Assembly (NCBI RefSeq): GCF_021432765.1
Contig: NZ_CP058908.1
Coordinates: 2,814,001-2,878,000 of the forward strand
Length of the DNA: 64,000 nt
Direction of reading: 5' to 3'
Source: Pseudomonas phenolilytica
Lineage (GTDB): Bacteria; Pseudomonadota; Gammaproteobacteria; Pseudomonadales; Pseudomonadaceae
The notes under the pieces were generated by a model that searched no databases, was not told the origin of the DNA, and saw nothing but the letters and a program-made list of their open reading frames with translations. Positions 1 to 9,816 of this stretch are shown here, in pieces. Within the stretch, counting starts at the first letter, position 1. Each line of letters starts with the position of its first letter. Position numbers and translations under genes: made by a program.

Positions 1-917
1 ATCAGACCGATGCCAACGGGCAGCCGGTCAGCAAGATCCTCGTCGAAGCCTGCACGGATATCGACAAGGAACTCTACCTGGGCGCGGTCGTCGATCGTGC
101 CAGCCGGCGCATCGTGTTCATGGCGTCCACCGAAGGCGGTGTGGATATCGAGAAGGTCGCGCATGACACCCCGGAAAAGATTCTCAAGGCGACCATCGAT
201 CCGCTGGTAGGCGCGCAGCCGTTCCAGGCGCGTGAACTGGCGTTCCAGCTGGGGTTGAAAGGCGATCAGGTCAAACAGTTCGTGCACATCTTCGTCGGCC
301 TGGCGCAGCTGTTCAAGGATTACGACCTTGCGCTGCTGGAAGTGAATCCGCTGGTGATCAAGAAGGACGGCAACCTGCATTGCCTGGACGCCAAGATCAA
401 CATCGACAGCAACGCTATCTATCGCCAGCCGAAGCTGCGCGACATGGCCGACCCGTCCCAGGATGACCCGCGCGAGGCGCACGCCGCCAAGTGGGAGCTC
501 AACTACGTCGCTCTGGACGGCAACATCGGTTGCATGGTCAACGGTGCGGGGCTGGCGATGGGCACGATGGATATCGTCAACCTGCACGGCGGCAAGCCGG
601 CCAATTTCCTCGACGTCGGCGGCGGCGCCACCGAGGAGCGCGTTACCGAGGCGTTCAAGATTATCCTCTCCGACAGCAATGTCGCCGCGGTGCTGGTGAA
701 TATCTTCGGTGGCATCGTGCGTTGCGACATGATCGCCGAAGGCATCATCGGCGCGGTGCGCGAAGTTGGCGTGCAGGTACCGGTAGTGGTGCGGCTGGAG
801 GGCAATAATGCCGACCTGGGCGCCAAGATGCTGAGCGAAAGCGGGCTGAACATCATCGGTGCGCAAAGCCTGACCGATGCGGCCATTCAGGTTGTCAAAG
901 CCGCGGAGGGCAAGTAA
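1..917 (+). CDS. sucC: succinyl-CoA synthetase beta subunit (5' truncated by window)
   Basis: ADP-forming succinate-CoA ligase beta chain. With SucD it converts succinyl-CoA to succinate with substrate-level phosphorylation in the TCA cycle. The reading frame is open from the first base of the window and about 304 C-terminal residues are visible of a family length near 388, so the N-terminal part of the ATP-grasp domain lies upstream. Visible family features are the ATP-grasp stretch ending in NPLVIKKDG and the C-terminal ligase domain with GGGATEERV. The stop codon TAA shares its last A with the sucD start (TAATG), so the two genes are translationally coupled. Confidence 0.97.
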   Translation, partial: QTDANGQPVSKILVEACTDIDKELYLGAVVDRASRRIVFMASTEGGVDIEKVAHDTPEKILKATIDPLVGAQPFQARELAFQLGLKGDQVKQFVHIFVGLAQLFKDYDLALLEVNPLVIKKDGNLHCLDAKINIDSNAIYRQPKLRDMADPSQDDPREAHAAKWELNYVALDGNIGCMVNGAGLAMGTMDIVNLHGGKPANFLDVGGGATEERVTEAFKIILSDSNVAAVLVNIFGGIVRCDMIAEGIIGAVREVGVQVPVVVRLEGNNADLGAKMLSESGLNIIGAQSLTDAAIQVVKAAEGK

Positions 918-1804
918 TGAGCGTGCTGATCAACAAGAACACCAAAGTTATCTGCCAAGGTTTTACCGGCTCGCAGGGTACCTTCCACTCCGAGCAGGCG
1001 ATTGCCTATGGCACACAGATGGTCGGTGGCGTAACGCCCGGCAAGGGCGGCACGCTGCATCTCGGCCTGCCGGTGTTCAATACGGTCAAGGAAGCGGTCG
1101 AAGCGACGGGTGCCGATGCCTCGGTGATCTACGTGCCGGCGCCGTTCTGCAAGGATTCGATACTTGAGGCCGCTTTTGGTGGTATCAAGCTGATCGTCTG
1201 CATCACCGAGGGCATTCCGACGCTGGACATGCTCGAAGTGAAGATCAAGTGCGATGAACTGGGCGTGCGCCTGATCGGGCCGAACTGCCCGGGCGTGATC
1301 ACTCCCGGCGAGTGCAAGATCGGTATCCAGCCCGGTCATATCCACCAGCCGGGCAAGGTTGGCATCGTTTCCCGTTCCGGCACGCTGACTTATGAAGCGG
1401 TCAAGCAGACGACGGACGCCGGTTTCGGCCAGTCCACCTGCGTCGGTATCGGTGGCGACCCGATTCCGGGTTCGACGTTCATTGATATTCTGACCCTGTT
1501 CCAGAACGATCCGCAGACCGAAGCCATCGTCATGATCGGCGAAATCGGCGGTTCGGCCGAAGAAGAGGCCGCCGCGTTCATCAAGGCCAACGTCACCAAA
1601 CCGGTGGTGTCCTATATCGCGGGCGTCACCGCCCCGGCGGGCAAGCGTATGGGCCACGCAGGTGCGATCATTTCCGGCGGCAAGGGGACGGCTGATGAGA
1701 AGTTCGCCGCCCTGCAGGACGCCGGTGTGAAGACCGTGCGCTCGCTGGCGGACATTGGCAAAGCGCTTGCCGAGGTCACCGGTTGGAGCATGAAGGGCGC
1801 CTGA
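917..1804 (+). CDS. sucD: succinyl-CoA synthetase alpha subunit
   Basis: The alpha chain binds CoA and carries the phosphohistidine intermediate. The protein has 295 residues, close to the usual 289-295. An N-terminal Rossmann CoA-binding domain contains [10 protein letters not shown]. The active-site histidine is H247 in [10 protein letters not shown]. The start overlaps the sucC stop by one base. An intrinsic terminator follows, so sucD is the last gene of the TCA operon. Confidence 0.98.
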   Translation: MSVLINKNTKVICQGFTGSQGTFHSEQAIAYGTQMVGGVTPGKGGTLHLGLPVFNTVKEAVEATGADASVIYVPAPFCKDSILEAAFGGIKLIVCITEGIPTLDMLEVKIKCDELGVRLIGPNCPGVITPGECKIGIQPGHIHQPGKVGIVSRSGTLTYEAVKQTTDAGFGQSTCVGIGGDPIPGSTFIDILTLFQNDPQTEAIVMIGEIGGSAEEEAAAFIKANVTKPVVSYIAGVTAPAGKRMGHAGAIISGGKGTADEKFAALQDAGVKTVRSLADIGKALAEVTGWSMKGA

Positions 1805-1822
1805 TCGCTCTGATGCTTGTCG

Positions 1823-1855
1823 AAGGCCACCCCCGCGGTGGCCTTTGCGTTTTCT
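1823..1855 (+). terminator. intrinsic terminator after sucCD
   Basis: A 9-bp perfect stem (AAGGCCACC 1823-1831, GGTGGCCTT 1837-1845) with loop CCCGC is followed by a T-rich tail. It lies 19 nt after the sucD stop. The remaining DNA up to brnQ (about 1856-2112) shows no other gene; it should hold the brnQ promoter, but I see no clear -10/-35 pair. Confidence 0.85.
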
Positions 1856-2112
1856 ACGCCTGAACCGACGGTTTGCCTCGGCATACATGGCAGGACAATG
1901 GCATCATTGCCGCCCTCAGCGTCGTCTGCTGTCTTCACGAGAGATGCCGGCGCGCAACAATGGACCGACCCAATCAGGCCGAGATCCGATTTCCAAACTC
2001 ACGGAGACTTCCCAATCCATTTCCGCCGTTGCGATCAGAATGCCGGTGCCTCTTCAGGTTCTGGCGGCATTGCTGTTCTCGATGGCCACATCCTTTCCGG
2101 TAGTTGTTTCGC

Positions 2113-3420
2113 ATGAATCGTTTGAAAGGCTTCGATCTGCTGGCCCTTGGCTTCATGACATTCGCGCTGTTCCTTGGCGCCGGCAATATCATCTTCCCGC
2201 CCAGCGCTGGTATGGCCGCTGGTGAATTCATCTGGCAGGCGGCGCTAGGCTTCTTGTTCACCGGCGTAGGGCTGCCGCTGTTGACGGTCGTGGCACTCGC
2301 TCGCGTGGGCGGCGGCATGGACCGGCTCACCGCGCCGCTCGGCCGGGGCGCCGGTACGTTGCTGGCGATCGCGGTGTACCTGGCAATCGGTCCGCTGTTC
2401 GCCACCCCGCGCACGGCCGTGGTGTCGTTCGAGATGGGCATCGCGCCGTTCACCGGCAATACGGCGGCGCCGCTGCTGGTCTACACCGCGCTGTTCTTCA
2501 CCGCTGTGCTGTTCCTGGTACTGAACCCCGGGCGTCTGGTCGACAGTGTCGGCAAGATCATCACGCCCGTGCTGCTGGCGGCGCTGCTGGTACTCGGTGG
2601 AGCTGCGCTGTTTCTGCCGGCAGGTGAAATCGGCAGTGCCGCCGAGAGCTATCGTGCCAGTCCGATGATCAAGGGCTTTCTCGAAGGCTACCTGACGATG
2701 GATACGCTCGGCGCGCTGGTCTTCGGTATCGTGATCGCCACTGCGATCCGCGACAAGGGCGTGAGCGACGCGACACTGGTGACTCGGTACTCGATGACGG
2801 CCGGCGTGATTGCAGCGGTCGGCCTGTCGCTGGTCTACCTGTCGCTGTTCTACCTCGGTGCCACCAGCCAGGGTATCGCCGGGGACGCGCAAAATGGCGT
2901 GCAGATCCTGACCAGCTACGTCCAGCACACCTTCGGTACGATGGGCAGCGTTCTGCTGGCCGTGGTGATCACACTGGCCTGCCTGACCACGGCGGTTGGC
3001 CTGACAGCAGCTTGCGGTGAGTTCTTCAGCGCGCTGCTGCCGGTTTCGTACCGCAACGTGGTGATTGTGTTCAGCCTGTTCAGCCTGCTGGTAGCCAACC
3101 AGGGTCTTACCCAGCTGATCAGCGTTTCGGTACCGGTGCTGGTAGGTCTGTATCCGCTGGCCATCGTGTTGATCGCGCTGAGTCTGCTCGATCGGCTCTG
3201 GGTCTCGCAGGCGCGGGTGTTCCGGCCGGTGATGGCGGTGACGCTGATTTTTGGTGTGACCGACGGGCTGGCTGCGGCTGGTTTCACCCAGCTGGTTCCC
3301 GCCTGGTTCGGCGCGCTGCCGCTGGCCGCGCAGAGCATGGGCTGGCTGGTACCGGCCTTGGTGACCCTGATCGTTGCCGCGCTGGTCGATCGTCTGCTCG
3401 GCAAGCATCGGCAGGTATGA
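2113..3420 (+). CDS. brnQ: branched-chain amino acid:cation symporter BrnQ
   Basis: LIVCS-family secondary transporter importing leucine, isoleucine and valine with Na+ or H+ across the inner membrane. The protein is 435 residues with about 12 hydrophobic segments. Its N-terminal signature MNRLKGFDLLALGFMTFALF and the following FLGAGNIIFPP are typical of BrnQ/BraB. The ATG at 2113 is preferred over an in-frame TTG three codons upstream because it matches the conserved family N-terminus. It is a single gene, separated from sucCD by a terminator. The valine-degradation operon a few kilobases downstream is a plausible metabolic partner. Confidence 0.95.
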   Translation: MNRLKGFDLLALGFMTFALFLGAGNIIFPPSAGMAAGEFIWQAALGFLFTGVGLPLLTVVALARVGGGMDRLTAPLGRGAGTLLAIAVYLAIGPLFATPRTAVVSFEMGIAPFTGNTAAPLLVYTALFFTAVLFLVLNPGRLVDSVGKIITPVLLAALLVLGGAALFLPAGEIGSAAESYRASPMIKGFLEGYLTMDTLGALVFGIVIATAIRDKGVSDATLVTRYSMTAGVIAAVGLSLVYLSLFYLGATSQGIAGDAQNGVQILTSYVQHTFGTMGSVLLAVVITLACLTTAVGLTAACGEFFSALLPVSYRNVVIVFSLFSLLVANQGLTQLISVSVPVLVGLYPLAIVLIALSLLDRLWVSQARVFRPVMAVTLIFGVTDGLAAAGFTQLVPAWFGALPLAAQSMGWLVPALVTLIVAALVDRLLGKHRQV

Positions 3421-3508
3421 GCGCACGGGTGGCTCCTCGCTACCGCGCACGGGTGCTGGCGATCATGCGACCTCGCTATAATCCGGCGCAGTTCACGAGG
3501 GGCTGCCC

Positions 3509-4234
3509 ATGATGTTTGCCGATCATCTTCTGCCGCACGTAGTCGCGGTTGTCTGGTTCATCATTTGCTGGGTTGGCTATACCCGCTATGCCACCTGGCG
3601 CGGCCGCGACACCGCCTGCCTGGCTAGTGTGCTGCATTTGTACCGGCAGGACTGGATGCAGCGCCTGCTGTTGCGCGACAACCGCATTGCCGATGCCAAC
3701 GTGATCGGCAATCTCGAGCGCAATGCCTCGTTCTTCGCCTCCAGTACGCTGATCATCCTCGCCGGTGTGCTCACCGCGCTGGGTGCTTCCGATCGCGCGG
3801 TCTCGCTGCTGGCGGATCTGCCCTTCGCCCAGCCGGTCAGTCGCGGCCTCTCGGAAATCAAGCTGCTGGGGCTGGCGGTGGTGTTCGTCTACGCTTTCTT
3901 CACCTTCAGCTGGTGCATGCGCCAGTACAACTTCGCGGCGGTGCTGGTGGCTTCCGCGCCGATGGCCGGTGAGCGCAACGTCAGCGATCACGAGCGCAAG
4001 GCGTTCGGCCAGCGCGCGGCGCGTGTACTCTCGATGGCGGCCAACCAGTTCAACTTCGGTCTGCGCGCCTACTACTTCGGCATGGCGACGCTGGCCTGGT
4101 TCATCCACCCGTGGTTCTTCATGGCGGTCACCACGGGTGTGGTCCTGGTGCTCTATCGTCGGGAGTTCCACTCCGACGTGCTCAGGGTCATGGTGTTCAC
4201 GCCAACTTCCATCAGCGATTCGCTCAAGGAGTAG
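3509..4234 (+). CDS. DUF599 family membrane protein
   Basis: A 241-residue inner-membrane protein with about four transmembrane segments: one near residues 7-25, two flanking residues 75-135, and one near 190-215. The motif NLERNASFFASSTLIILAG is typical of DUF599. Function is unknown. A perfect TATAAT lies at 3477-3482 with no good -35 match, and GAGGGG precedes the start. The codons at 3509 and 3512 are both ATG. The 10-mer GCGCACGGGT is directly repeated at 3421 and 3445, just upstream. Confidence 0.85.
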   Translation: MMFADHLLPHVVAVVWFIICWVGYTRYATWRGRDTACLASVLHLYRQDWMQRLLLRDNRIADANVIGNLERNASFFASSTLIILAGVLTALGASDRAVSLLADLPFAQPVSRGLSEIKLLGLAVVFVYAFFTFSWCMRQYNFAAVLVASAPMAGERNVSDHERKAFGQRAARVLSMAANQFNFGLRAYYFGMATLAWFIHPWFFMAVTTGVVLVLYRREFHSDVLRVMVFTPTSISDSLKE

Positions 4235-4255
4235 GGCAGGTGCTGGCGAGCCGCT

Positions 4256-4753
4256 ATGATGCCCGGCTCGATTGATCATCCGAGCGTGCAGATGAGCGAT
4301 AGCCAGATTCTCGAACGTACCCAGCGTTTTCTTTCCCTGCTGCGGCACTGCCAGGTGCTGGGCCTGAGCGTTGAACATGCCGACCGCAGCGGACTGACCC
4401 TGCGCCTGCCGTACAGTGAAAAGCTGATCGGCAATCCCGAAACCGGCGGCATTCACGGCGGCGCGATCACCACGTTGATGGATACCACCTGCGGCATCTC
4501 CACGGCCTGCGCCTTGCCCGAGCTGGAGGTCTGTCCGACGCTCGACCTGCGTATCGACTACATGCATCCGGCCGAACCGGGGCACGACGTGTTCGGCTTC
4601 GCCGAATGCTATCGAGTGACCCCGACGGTGATCTTCACCCGCGGCGTCGCCTACCAGCGCGATATCAACGAACCGATTGCCCATGTGGTCGGCGCCTTCA
4701 TGCGCATGGGCAAGGGCACCCAGTCAGCAGGCGGAAAGGGCACGCAGGCATGA
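4256..4753 (+). CDS. PaaI-type hotdog thioesterase
   Basis: A 165-residue single-hotdog acyl-CoA thioesterase-like protein. The motif GGIHGGAITTLMDTTCG is the PaaI/4HBT active-site stretch, with HGG at the head of the central helix and the catalytic Asp in LMDT. Substrate is unknown. Start choice is uncertain: ATG codons occur at 4256, 4259 and 4292 and none has a strong ribosome site. Its stop overlaps the start of the next thioesterase gene (ATGA), so the pair is probably cotranslated and may form a heteromer. Confidence 0.9.
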   Translation: MMPGSIDHPSVQMSDSQILERTQRFLSLLRHCQVLGLSVEHADRSGLTLRLPYSEKLIGNPETGGIHGGAITTLMDTTCGISTACALPELEVCPTLDLRIDYMHPAEPGHDVFGFAECYRVTPTVIFTRGVAYQRDINEPIAHVVGAFMRMGKGTQSAGGKGTQA

Positions 4754-5196
4754 GCAAGATGAACTTCAACGAGCTGGTTCGTCAGGCGCATGCCAGCAAC
4801 GATTACGATCCGCTGATCAATCTGGTGCCCTACGCACGTCTGATCGGCATCGAGTGCCTGCGTCTGGGCGACGACATGGTGTTCCGCCTGCCGCAGAACG
4901 AAGACAACATCGGCAATCCGATGCTGCCGGCGATCCACGGCGGCGTCATTGCGGGCTTCATGGAACACGCCGCGATGCTGCATCTGCTGATGTTCATGGG
5001 CGCTCCGCATTTGCCGAAAATCATCGACTTCTCGATAGATTATCTGCGGGCCGGTCACTATCGTGACACCTTCGCTGCCTGCCAGGTCTGGCGCCAGGGC
5101 CGCAGGGTCGCCAACGTCGCGATCACTGCCTGGCAGACCACTCAGGCCGAACCCATCGCCACCGCACGCTGCCATTTCAAGATCGACGAACCCTGA
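4750..5196 (+). CDS. second PaaI-type hotdog thioesterase
   Basis: A 148-residue hotdog protein beginning MSKMNFNELV. It has the parallel motif AIHGGVIAGFMEHAAM, where the usual catalytic Asp position is Glu (FMEH). The start overlaps the preceding thioesterase stop by 4 nt. The two proteins are clearly related but divergent, which fits an old tandem duplication or a two-subunit enzyme. Substrate is not predictable from sequence. Confidence 0.9.
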   Translation: MSKMNFNELVRQAHASNDYDPLINLVPYARLIGIECLRLGDDMVFRLPQNEDNIGNPMLPAIHGGVIAGFMEHAAMLHLLMFMGAPHLPKIIDFSIDYLRAGHYRDTFAACQVWRQGRRVANVAITAWQTTQAEPIATARCHFKIDEP

Positions 5197-5252
5197 CGTT
5201 GCACATGGGGCGGCCGGCTGGCGACCACCCACGTGTGATTCAAGGATTGTGA

Positions 5253-6491
5253 ATGGATGCGTTGTTGATTCTCAGCGGTGTGCTGTTGACCCTCGTCGGG
5301 CTCGTTTGGCTGGTAAGCCTCGCTTTCGCGACCAGCCTGTTCTGGGGCATCGGCAGCCTGCTGCCGCCTATCACCCTGGCATATGTGGTGCGCCACTGGA
5401 GCGTCGCGCGCAAGGCCATGCTGGTCATCGGGCTGGGTTTCATCCCGACGATCGTCGGCCTTTCCTTGCTGGCCGCGCGCGATCCGGAGCGGCTGACGGC
5501 GATCTTCAGCCTGCAGTGGCTGCCGCGGGAGGTGAAGCCCGAACTGGCCACCGAGCTGCGCGGCCAGCTGAACGGCCGCACCTTCAAGCCGCAGTATGGT
5601 GAGCTGATCGACGGCGTGCTGACGTTGCGTGCCGGCACGGAGTTCTTTGCCCAGCAGGAAGTCAGCATCCATCTGCCCGCAGCGGCGAGCGGGGCACTGG
5701 CGCTGGATGTGCTGCCGGACGATGAAGGCGCGCTGCCGGTGGTCTATCTTTCATGGCTGGAGCCGGGGCGTGAACTGCCCGAGTCTCGGCGCATCACGCG
5801 CGGCTATACCCTGCATCTCAATCTGGTGCCGGAGGCGCCCAACCGGCTGCGCGGGGATTTTCATCTGGTCATGCCGCCGCACTTTGCGACCAGCCTGAGC
5901 GGCAAGGTCGAGCTTTACAGCAGCCACCTGCGCTTTCGCGACGGTGCTGTCGACCGCCGGCACGACTCCGCCGATACGCTGGCCTATGTCGTACGCGACT
6001 ACCTGCAACGTCGCCACCATACCCGTGATGTCGAGCTGGCGCCGCTGGATGACATCAAGCTGCCGGCCGCCCGGCTGGAGCTGACGGTGCGTGGGCAGAT
6101 CGCTGGTGAAGCGGCCGAGCAACCGCTGGTGCTGCTCAAGACCGCGCAGGGCTGGACGGTGGACGGCGACGATTACCCGCCGCTGACCGTCGAGTCGCAG
6201 CCCGAGGCGAAACCGCGCGCGGCCGAGGCGCAGCCGGTTGCCGTAGCGCCGACCAGCAACCTCGACCGTCGGCCACGCTTCTCGCTGGAGCGGCTGCTGC
6301 AAAACCCAGGCCGTTACGAGCATCTGCTGGTGCGCGCGCACACCGAGCGAGGAGGCCTTGCGGAAGGGCGTTTCGCCGGGCTCGACAAGGACGGCAACCT
6401 GCGTATCCGCCGGGTCATCAGCGGTCCCGGCGAGGCTTACTACAACCTGGCACCGGGCGAGATCGTCCTGCTGGAACTCCTCGAACCGTAA
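5253..6491 (+). CDS. membrane-anchored protein of unknown function
   Basis: A 412-residue protein with two or three hydrophobic segments in the first 75 residues. A large soluble region rich in beta-strand-like sequence follows, then a Pro/Ala-rich linker near residues 310-330 and a compact C-terminal domain of about 80 residues. I do not recognise the family. Topology suggests an inner-membrane anchor with the soluble part on one face. The ribosome site AAGGA is well placed for the ATG at 5253. It is on the same strand as htpG but separated by the htpG heat-shock promoter. Confidence 0.75.
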   Translation: MDALLILSGVLLTLVGLVWLVSLAFATSLFWGIGSLLPPITLAYVVRHWSVARKAMLVIGLGFIPTIVGLSLLAARDPERLTAIFSLQWLPREVKPELATELRGQLNGRTFKPQYGELIDGVLTLRAGTEFFAQQEVSIHLPAAASGALALDVLPDDEGALPVVYLSWLEPGRELPESRRITRGYTLHLNLVPEAPNRLRGDFHLVMPPHFATSLSGKVELYSSHLRFRDGAVDRRHDSADTLAYVVRDYLQRRHHTRDVELAPLDDIKLPAARLELTVRGQIAGEAAEQPLVLLKTAQGWTVDGDDYPPLTVESQPEAKPRAAEAQPVAVAPTSNLDRRPRFSLERLLQNPGRYEHLLVRAHTERGGLAEGRFAGLDKDGNLRIRRVISGPGEAYYNLAPGEIVLLELLEP

Positions 6492-6544
6492 ACGCTGCCC
6501 GGTGAACCACTCGGCCGTTGCACGCCTGCGCGGCGGCCGCCACC

Positions 6545-6572
6545 CTTGAAATCCGTCACTCGAACCCCATCT
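6545..6572 (+). promoter_or_regulatory. sigma-32 heat-shock promoter of htpG
   Basis: CTTGAAA at 6545-6551, a 13-bp spacer, then CCCCATCT at 6565-6572. This is essentially the RpoH consensus. It lies about 58 bp before the htpG start, so transcription should begin near 6580. Confidence 0.88.
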
Positions 6573-6629
6573 GCCTGACACTGCCGCAGCCGCGGCCCGT
6601 GCCAATCGACGATGTGGAGTGTGTGACCG

Positions 6630-8534
6630 ATGAGTGTGGAGACTCAAAAAGAAACTCTGGGCTTCCAGACCGAAGTGAAGCAGCTGCTTCACCTGATGAT
6701 CCATTCGCTGTACTCGAACAAGGAAATCTTCCTCCGCGAACTGATCTCCAACGCCTCCGACGCGGCCGACAAGCTGCGCTTCGAGGCGCTGGCCAAGCCC
6801 GAGCTGCTCGAGGGCGGCGCCGAGCTGAAGATCCGCCTGTCGTTCGACAAGGATGCCAAGACCGTGACCCTCGAGGACAACGGCATCGGCATGAACCGCG
6901 AGGACGTCATCGCCCATCTGGGCACCATCGCCAAATCCGGTACCGCTGACTTCCTGAAGAACCTCTCCGGCGACCAGAAGAAAGATTCGCATCTGATCGG
7001 CCAGTTCGGTGTCGGCTTCTACTCGGCTTTCATCGTCGCCGACAAGGTCGATGTCTACAGCCGCCGCGCCGGAACACCGGCGAGCGAGGGCGTGCACTGG
7101 TCCTCGCAGGGTGAGGGCGAATTCGAAGTTGCCACCATCGACAAAGCCGAGCGCGGCACCCGCATCGTCCTGCACCTGAAGAAGGGCGAGGAAGAGTTCG
7201 CCGATGGCTGGCGCCTGCGCAACATCGTCAAGAAATACTCCGACCACATCGCGCTGCCCATCGAACTGCCGAAAGAATTCCATGGCGAGGAGAAGGACAA
7301 GCTGACCGAACCCGAGTGGGAAACCGTCAACCGCGCCAGCGCCCTGTGGACCCGTCCGCGCAGCGACGTGAAGGACGAGGAATATCAGGAGTTCTACAAG
7401 CACGTCGCCCATGACTTCGAGAACCCGCTGGCCTGGAGCCACAACAAAGTCGAAGGCAAGCTGGAATACACCTCGCTGCTCTACGTGCCAGGTCGCGCGC
7501 CGTTCGATCTGTACCATCGCGAAGCGCCCAAGGGCCTCAAGCTGTATGTGCAGCGCGTGTTCATCATGGACCAGGCCGACGAGTTCCTGCCGCTGTACCT
7601 GCGCTTCATCAAGGGTGTGGTCGACTCCAACGACCTGTCGCTGAACGTCTCGCGCGAAATCCTGCAGAAGGACCCGGTGATCGACAGCATGAAATCCGCG
7701 CTGACCAAGCGTGTGCTGGACATGCTGGAGAAGCTCGCCAAGGACAAGCCCGAGGACTACCAGAGCTTCTGGAAGCAGTTCGGCCAGGTGCTCAAGGAAG
7801 GTCCGGCGGAGGATTTCGCCAACAAGGAGAAGATTGCCGGCCTGCTGCGCTTCGCCTCCACCAGCGACGCCTCCGGCGAGCAGTCGGTGTCGCTCGCCGA
7901 CTACCTCGGTCGCGTCAAGGAAGGCCAGGACAAGATCTACTTCCTTACCGGCGAAAGCTATGCGCAGGTCAAGAACAGCCCGCACCTGGAAGTCTTCCGC
8001 AAGAAGGGCATCGAAGTGCTGCTGCTCACCGACCGCATCGACGAGTGGCTGATGAGCTACCTCACCGAGTTCGACGGCAAGCAGTTCGTCGATGTGGCCC
8101 GCGGTGATCTGGACCTCGGCAAACTGGACTCCGAAGAAGACAAGAAGGCCCAGGAAGAAATCGCCAAGGCCAAGGAAGGGCTGATCGAACGCCTGAAAGG
8201 TGCGCTCGGTGACGAAGTGGCCGAGGTGCGTGTGTCCCATCGTCTGACCGATTCGCCGGCGATCCTCGCCATCGGCGAACAGGATCTGGGCCTGCAGATG
8301 CGCCAGATTCTCGAAGCCAGTGGGCAGAAGGTGCCGGAAGCCAAGCCGATCTTCGAGTTCAACCCGCAGCACCCGCTGATCGAGAAGCTGGATGCCGAGG
8401 CCGACGAAGACCGCTTCGCCGACCTCTCGCACATCCTCTTCGACCAGGCCGCGCTGGCCGCCGGCGACAGCCTGAAGGACCCAGCTGCCTACGTGCAGCG
8501 CCTGAACAAGCTATTGGTGGAACTGTCCGCCTGA
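6630..8534 (+). CDS. htpG: molecular chaperone HtpG (Hsp90)
   Basis: Cytosolic ATP-dependent Hsp90 chaperone of 634 residues, the usual bacterial length. The N-terminal GHKL ATPase domain carries [22 protein letters not shown] and [11 protein letters not shown]. The middle domain follows ([16 protein letters not shown]) and a dimerisation domain closes the protein. It is preceded by a sigma-32 promoter at 6545-6572 and followed by a long bidirectional hairpin, so it is probably a single-gene heat-shock transcript. Confidence 0.98.
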   Translation: MSVETQKETLGFQTEVKQLLHLMIHSLYSNKEIFLRELISNASDAADKLRFEALAKPELLEGGAELKIRLSFDKDAKTVTLEDNGIGMNREDVIAHLGTIAKSGTADFLKNLSGDQKKDSHLIGQFGVGFYSAFIVADKVDVYSRRAGTPASEGVHWSSQGEGEFEVATIDKAERGTRIVLHLKKGEEEFADGWRLRNIVKKYSDHIALPIELPKEFHGEEKDKLTEPEWETVNRASALWTRPRSDVKDEEYQEFYKHVAHDFENPLAWSHNKVEGKLEYTSLLYVPGRAPFDLYHREAPKGLKLYVQRVFIMDQADEFLPLYLRFIKGVVDSNDLSLNVSREILQKDPVIDSMKSALTKRVLDMLEKLAKDKPEDYQSFWKQFGQVLKEGPAEDFANKEKIAGLLRFASTSDASGEQSVSLADYLGRVKEGQDKIYFLTGESYAQVKNSPHLEVFRKKGIEVLLLTDRIDEWLMSYLTEFDGKQFVDVARGDLDLGKLDSEEDKKAQEEIAKAKEGLIERLKGALGDEVAEVRVSHRLTDSPAILAIGEQDLGLQMRQILEASGQKVPEAKPIFEFNPQHPLIEKLDAEADEDRFADLSHILFDQAALAAGDSLKDPAAYVQRLNKLLVELSA

Positions 8535-8550
8535 CCGGAAGCAACGGCTG

Positions 8551-8620
8551 AAAAAGGCCCGCCTTTCGCCCCTTCATTCACGCTCCAGTGAATGAAGGGG
8601 CGAGGGCGGGCCTTCGCGTT
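8551..8620. terminator. long bidirectional terminator hairpin between htpG and the acyl-CoA dehydrogenase gene
   Basis: An outer 10-bp stem (8554-8563 with 8605-8614) and an inner perfect 15-bp stem (8567-8581 with 8588-8602) close on a 6-nt loop. It is A-rich on one flank and T/C-rich on the other. It separates two convergent genes and should serve both. Confidence 0.85.
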
Positions 8621-8630
8621 TCCGTGCGGA

Positions 8631-9782
8631 TTACAGGGGGTAGTGGGCCAGCTCGCGGGCGATCAGCAAGCGCTGGATCTCGCTGGAACCTTCGTAAATC
8701 TGCGTGATGCGCGCATCGCGGTAATAGCGTTCGACCGGGTAGTCCTCCAGGTAGCCGTAGCCGCCGTGAATCTGCACCGCCTGCGAGCAGACCTTCTCGG
8801 CCATCTCCGAGGCGAACAGCTTGGCCTGTGACGCCTCGGACAGGCACGACAGGCCGGCGCTTTTCAGTCGCGCGGCATGCAGAATCAGCAGGCGCGCGGC
8901 GTTCAGCTGGGTCTGCATGTCGGCGAGCATGTTGGCGATGCTCTGGTGCTCGGCGATCGGCTTGCCGAACTGCACCCGCTCGCGGGCATAGCGCAACGCG
9001 GCCTCGAACGCGGCGCGGGCGATGCCCAGCGCCTGCGCGGCGATGCCGATGCGGCCGCCTTCCAGGTTCGACAGCGCGATGGCCAGGCCCTTGCCGCGTT
9101 CGCCCAGCAGGTTTGCCTCCGGGATTCGGCAGTCGCTGAGGGAGACCGCGCAGGTGTCCGAGGCGCGAATGCCCATCTTGTGTTCGCTGCGCTCCACCGC
9201 AAAGCCGGGTGTATCGGTGGGCACCAGAAACGCGGAAAGACCCTTCTTGCCGAGGTCCGGATCGGTCACCGCGAAGACGATGGCCAGCTTCGCCCGCTTG
9301 GCGTTGCTGCAGAACTGCTTGCTGCCGTTGAGCACCCAATGGTCGTCGACCAGCTCGGCGCGGGTGCGCAGATTGTGCGCTTCCGAACCGGCCTGCGGTT
9401 CGGTGAGGGCGAAGCAGCCAATGGCGCGGCCGCTGGCGAGCTCCGCCAGCCACTCTTCCTTCTGCGCCTGCGAGCCGTAGTTGAGCAGGGGGCCGCAGCC
9501 GACCGAGTTATGGATGCTCATCAGCGCGCCGGTGGCGCCGTCGCCGGCGGAGATTTCCTCCACGGCCAGGGCGTACGCCACGTAGTCGATATAGCTGCCG
9601 CCCCATTGCTCCGGGACGACCATGCCCAGCAGGCCCAGCTCGCCCATCTGCGCCACCAGCGTGTCGTCGATCCAGCCGGCCTTCTCCCAGGCCTGCGCGT
9701 GAGGCGCGATCTCGCGGCGGGTGAAGTCGCGTGCCATGTCGCGGATCATGCGTTGGTCTTCGCTGAGTTCGAGGTCATGCAT
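8631..9782 (-). CDS. acyl-CoA dehydrogenase, probably isobutyryl-/short branched-chain type
   Basis: FAD-dependent dehydrogenase of 383 residues that introduces the alpha,beta double bond into an acyl-CoA. The family motifs [13 protein letters not shown] and [22 protein letters not shown] are present. The catalytic base is E364 in IYEGSSEIQ. It is the last gene of the mmsA-ech-mmsB-hydrolase operon, a setting that points to isobutyryl-CoA oxidation in valine breakdown. Exact chain-length specificity is inferred from context. AAGGA precedes the start. Confidence 0.93.
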   Translation of the reverse strand: MHDLELSEDQRMIRDMARDFTRREIAPHAQAWEKAGWIDDTLVAQMGELGLLGMVVPEQWGGSYIDYVAYALAVEEISAGDGATGALMSIHNSVGCGPLLNYGSQAQKEEWLAELASGRAIGCFALTEPQAGSEAHNLRTRAELVDDHWVLNGSKQFCSNAKRAKLAIVFAVTDPDLGKKGLSAFLVPTDTPGFAVERSEHKMGIRASDTCAVSLSDCRIPEANLLGERGKGLAIALSNLEGGRIGIAAQALGIARAAFEAALRYARERVQFGKPIAEHQSIANMLADMQTQLNAARLLILHAARLKSAGLSCLSEASQAKLFASEMAEKVCSQAVQIHGGYGYLEDYPVERYYRDARITQIYEGSSEIQRLLIARELAHYPL

Positions 9783-9816
9783 AGCGCGGTCCTTCTTGTC
9801 GTTGGCGTGCCGGTGC

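Noticed and set aside
3421..3454. Direct repeat of GCGCACGGGT as a regulatory element
   Set aside because: Only two copies of 10 bp in GC-rich DNA with no symmetry or known counterpart; noted but not interpretable.
5751..8432. 893-codon open frame opposite htpG and the upstream membrane protein
   Set aside because: It is the antisense shadow of htpG, which is unmistakable. Low-complexity composition, no family features.
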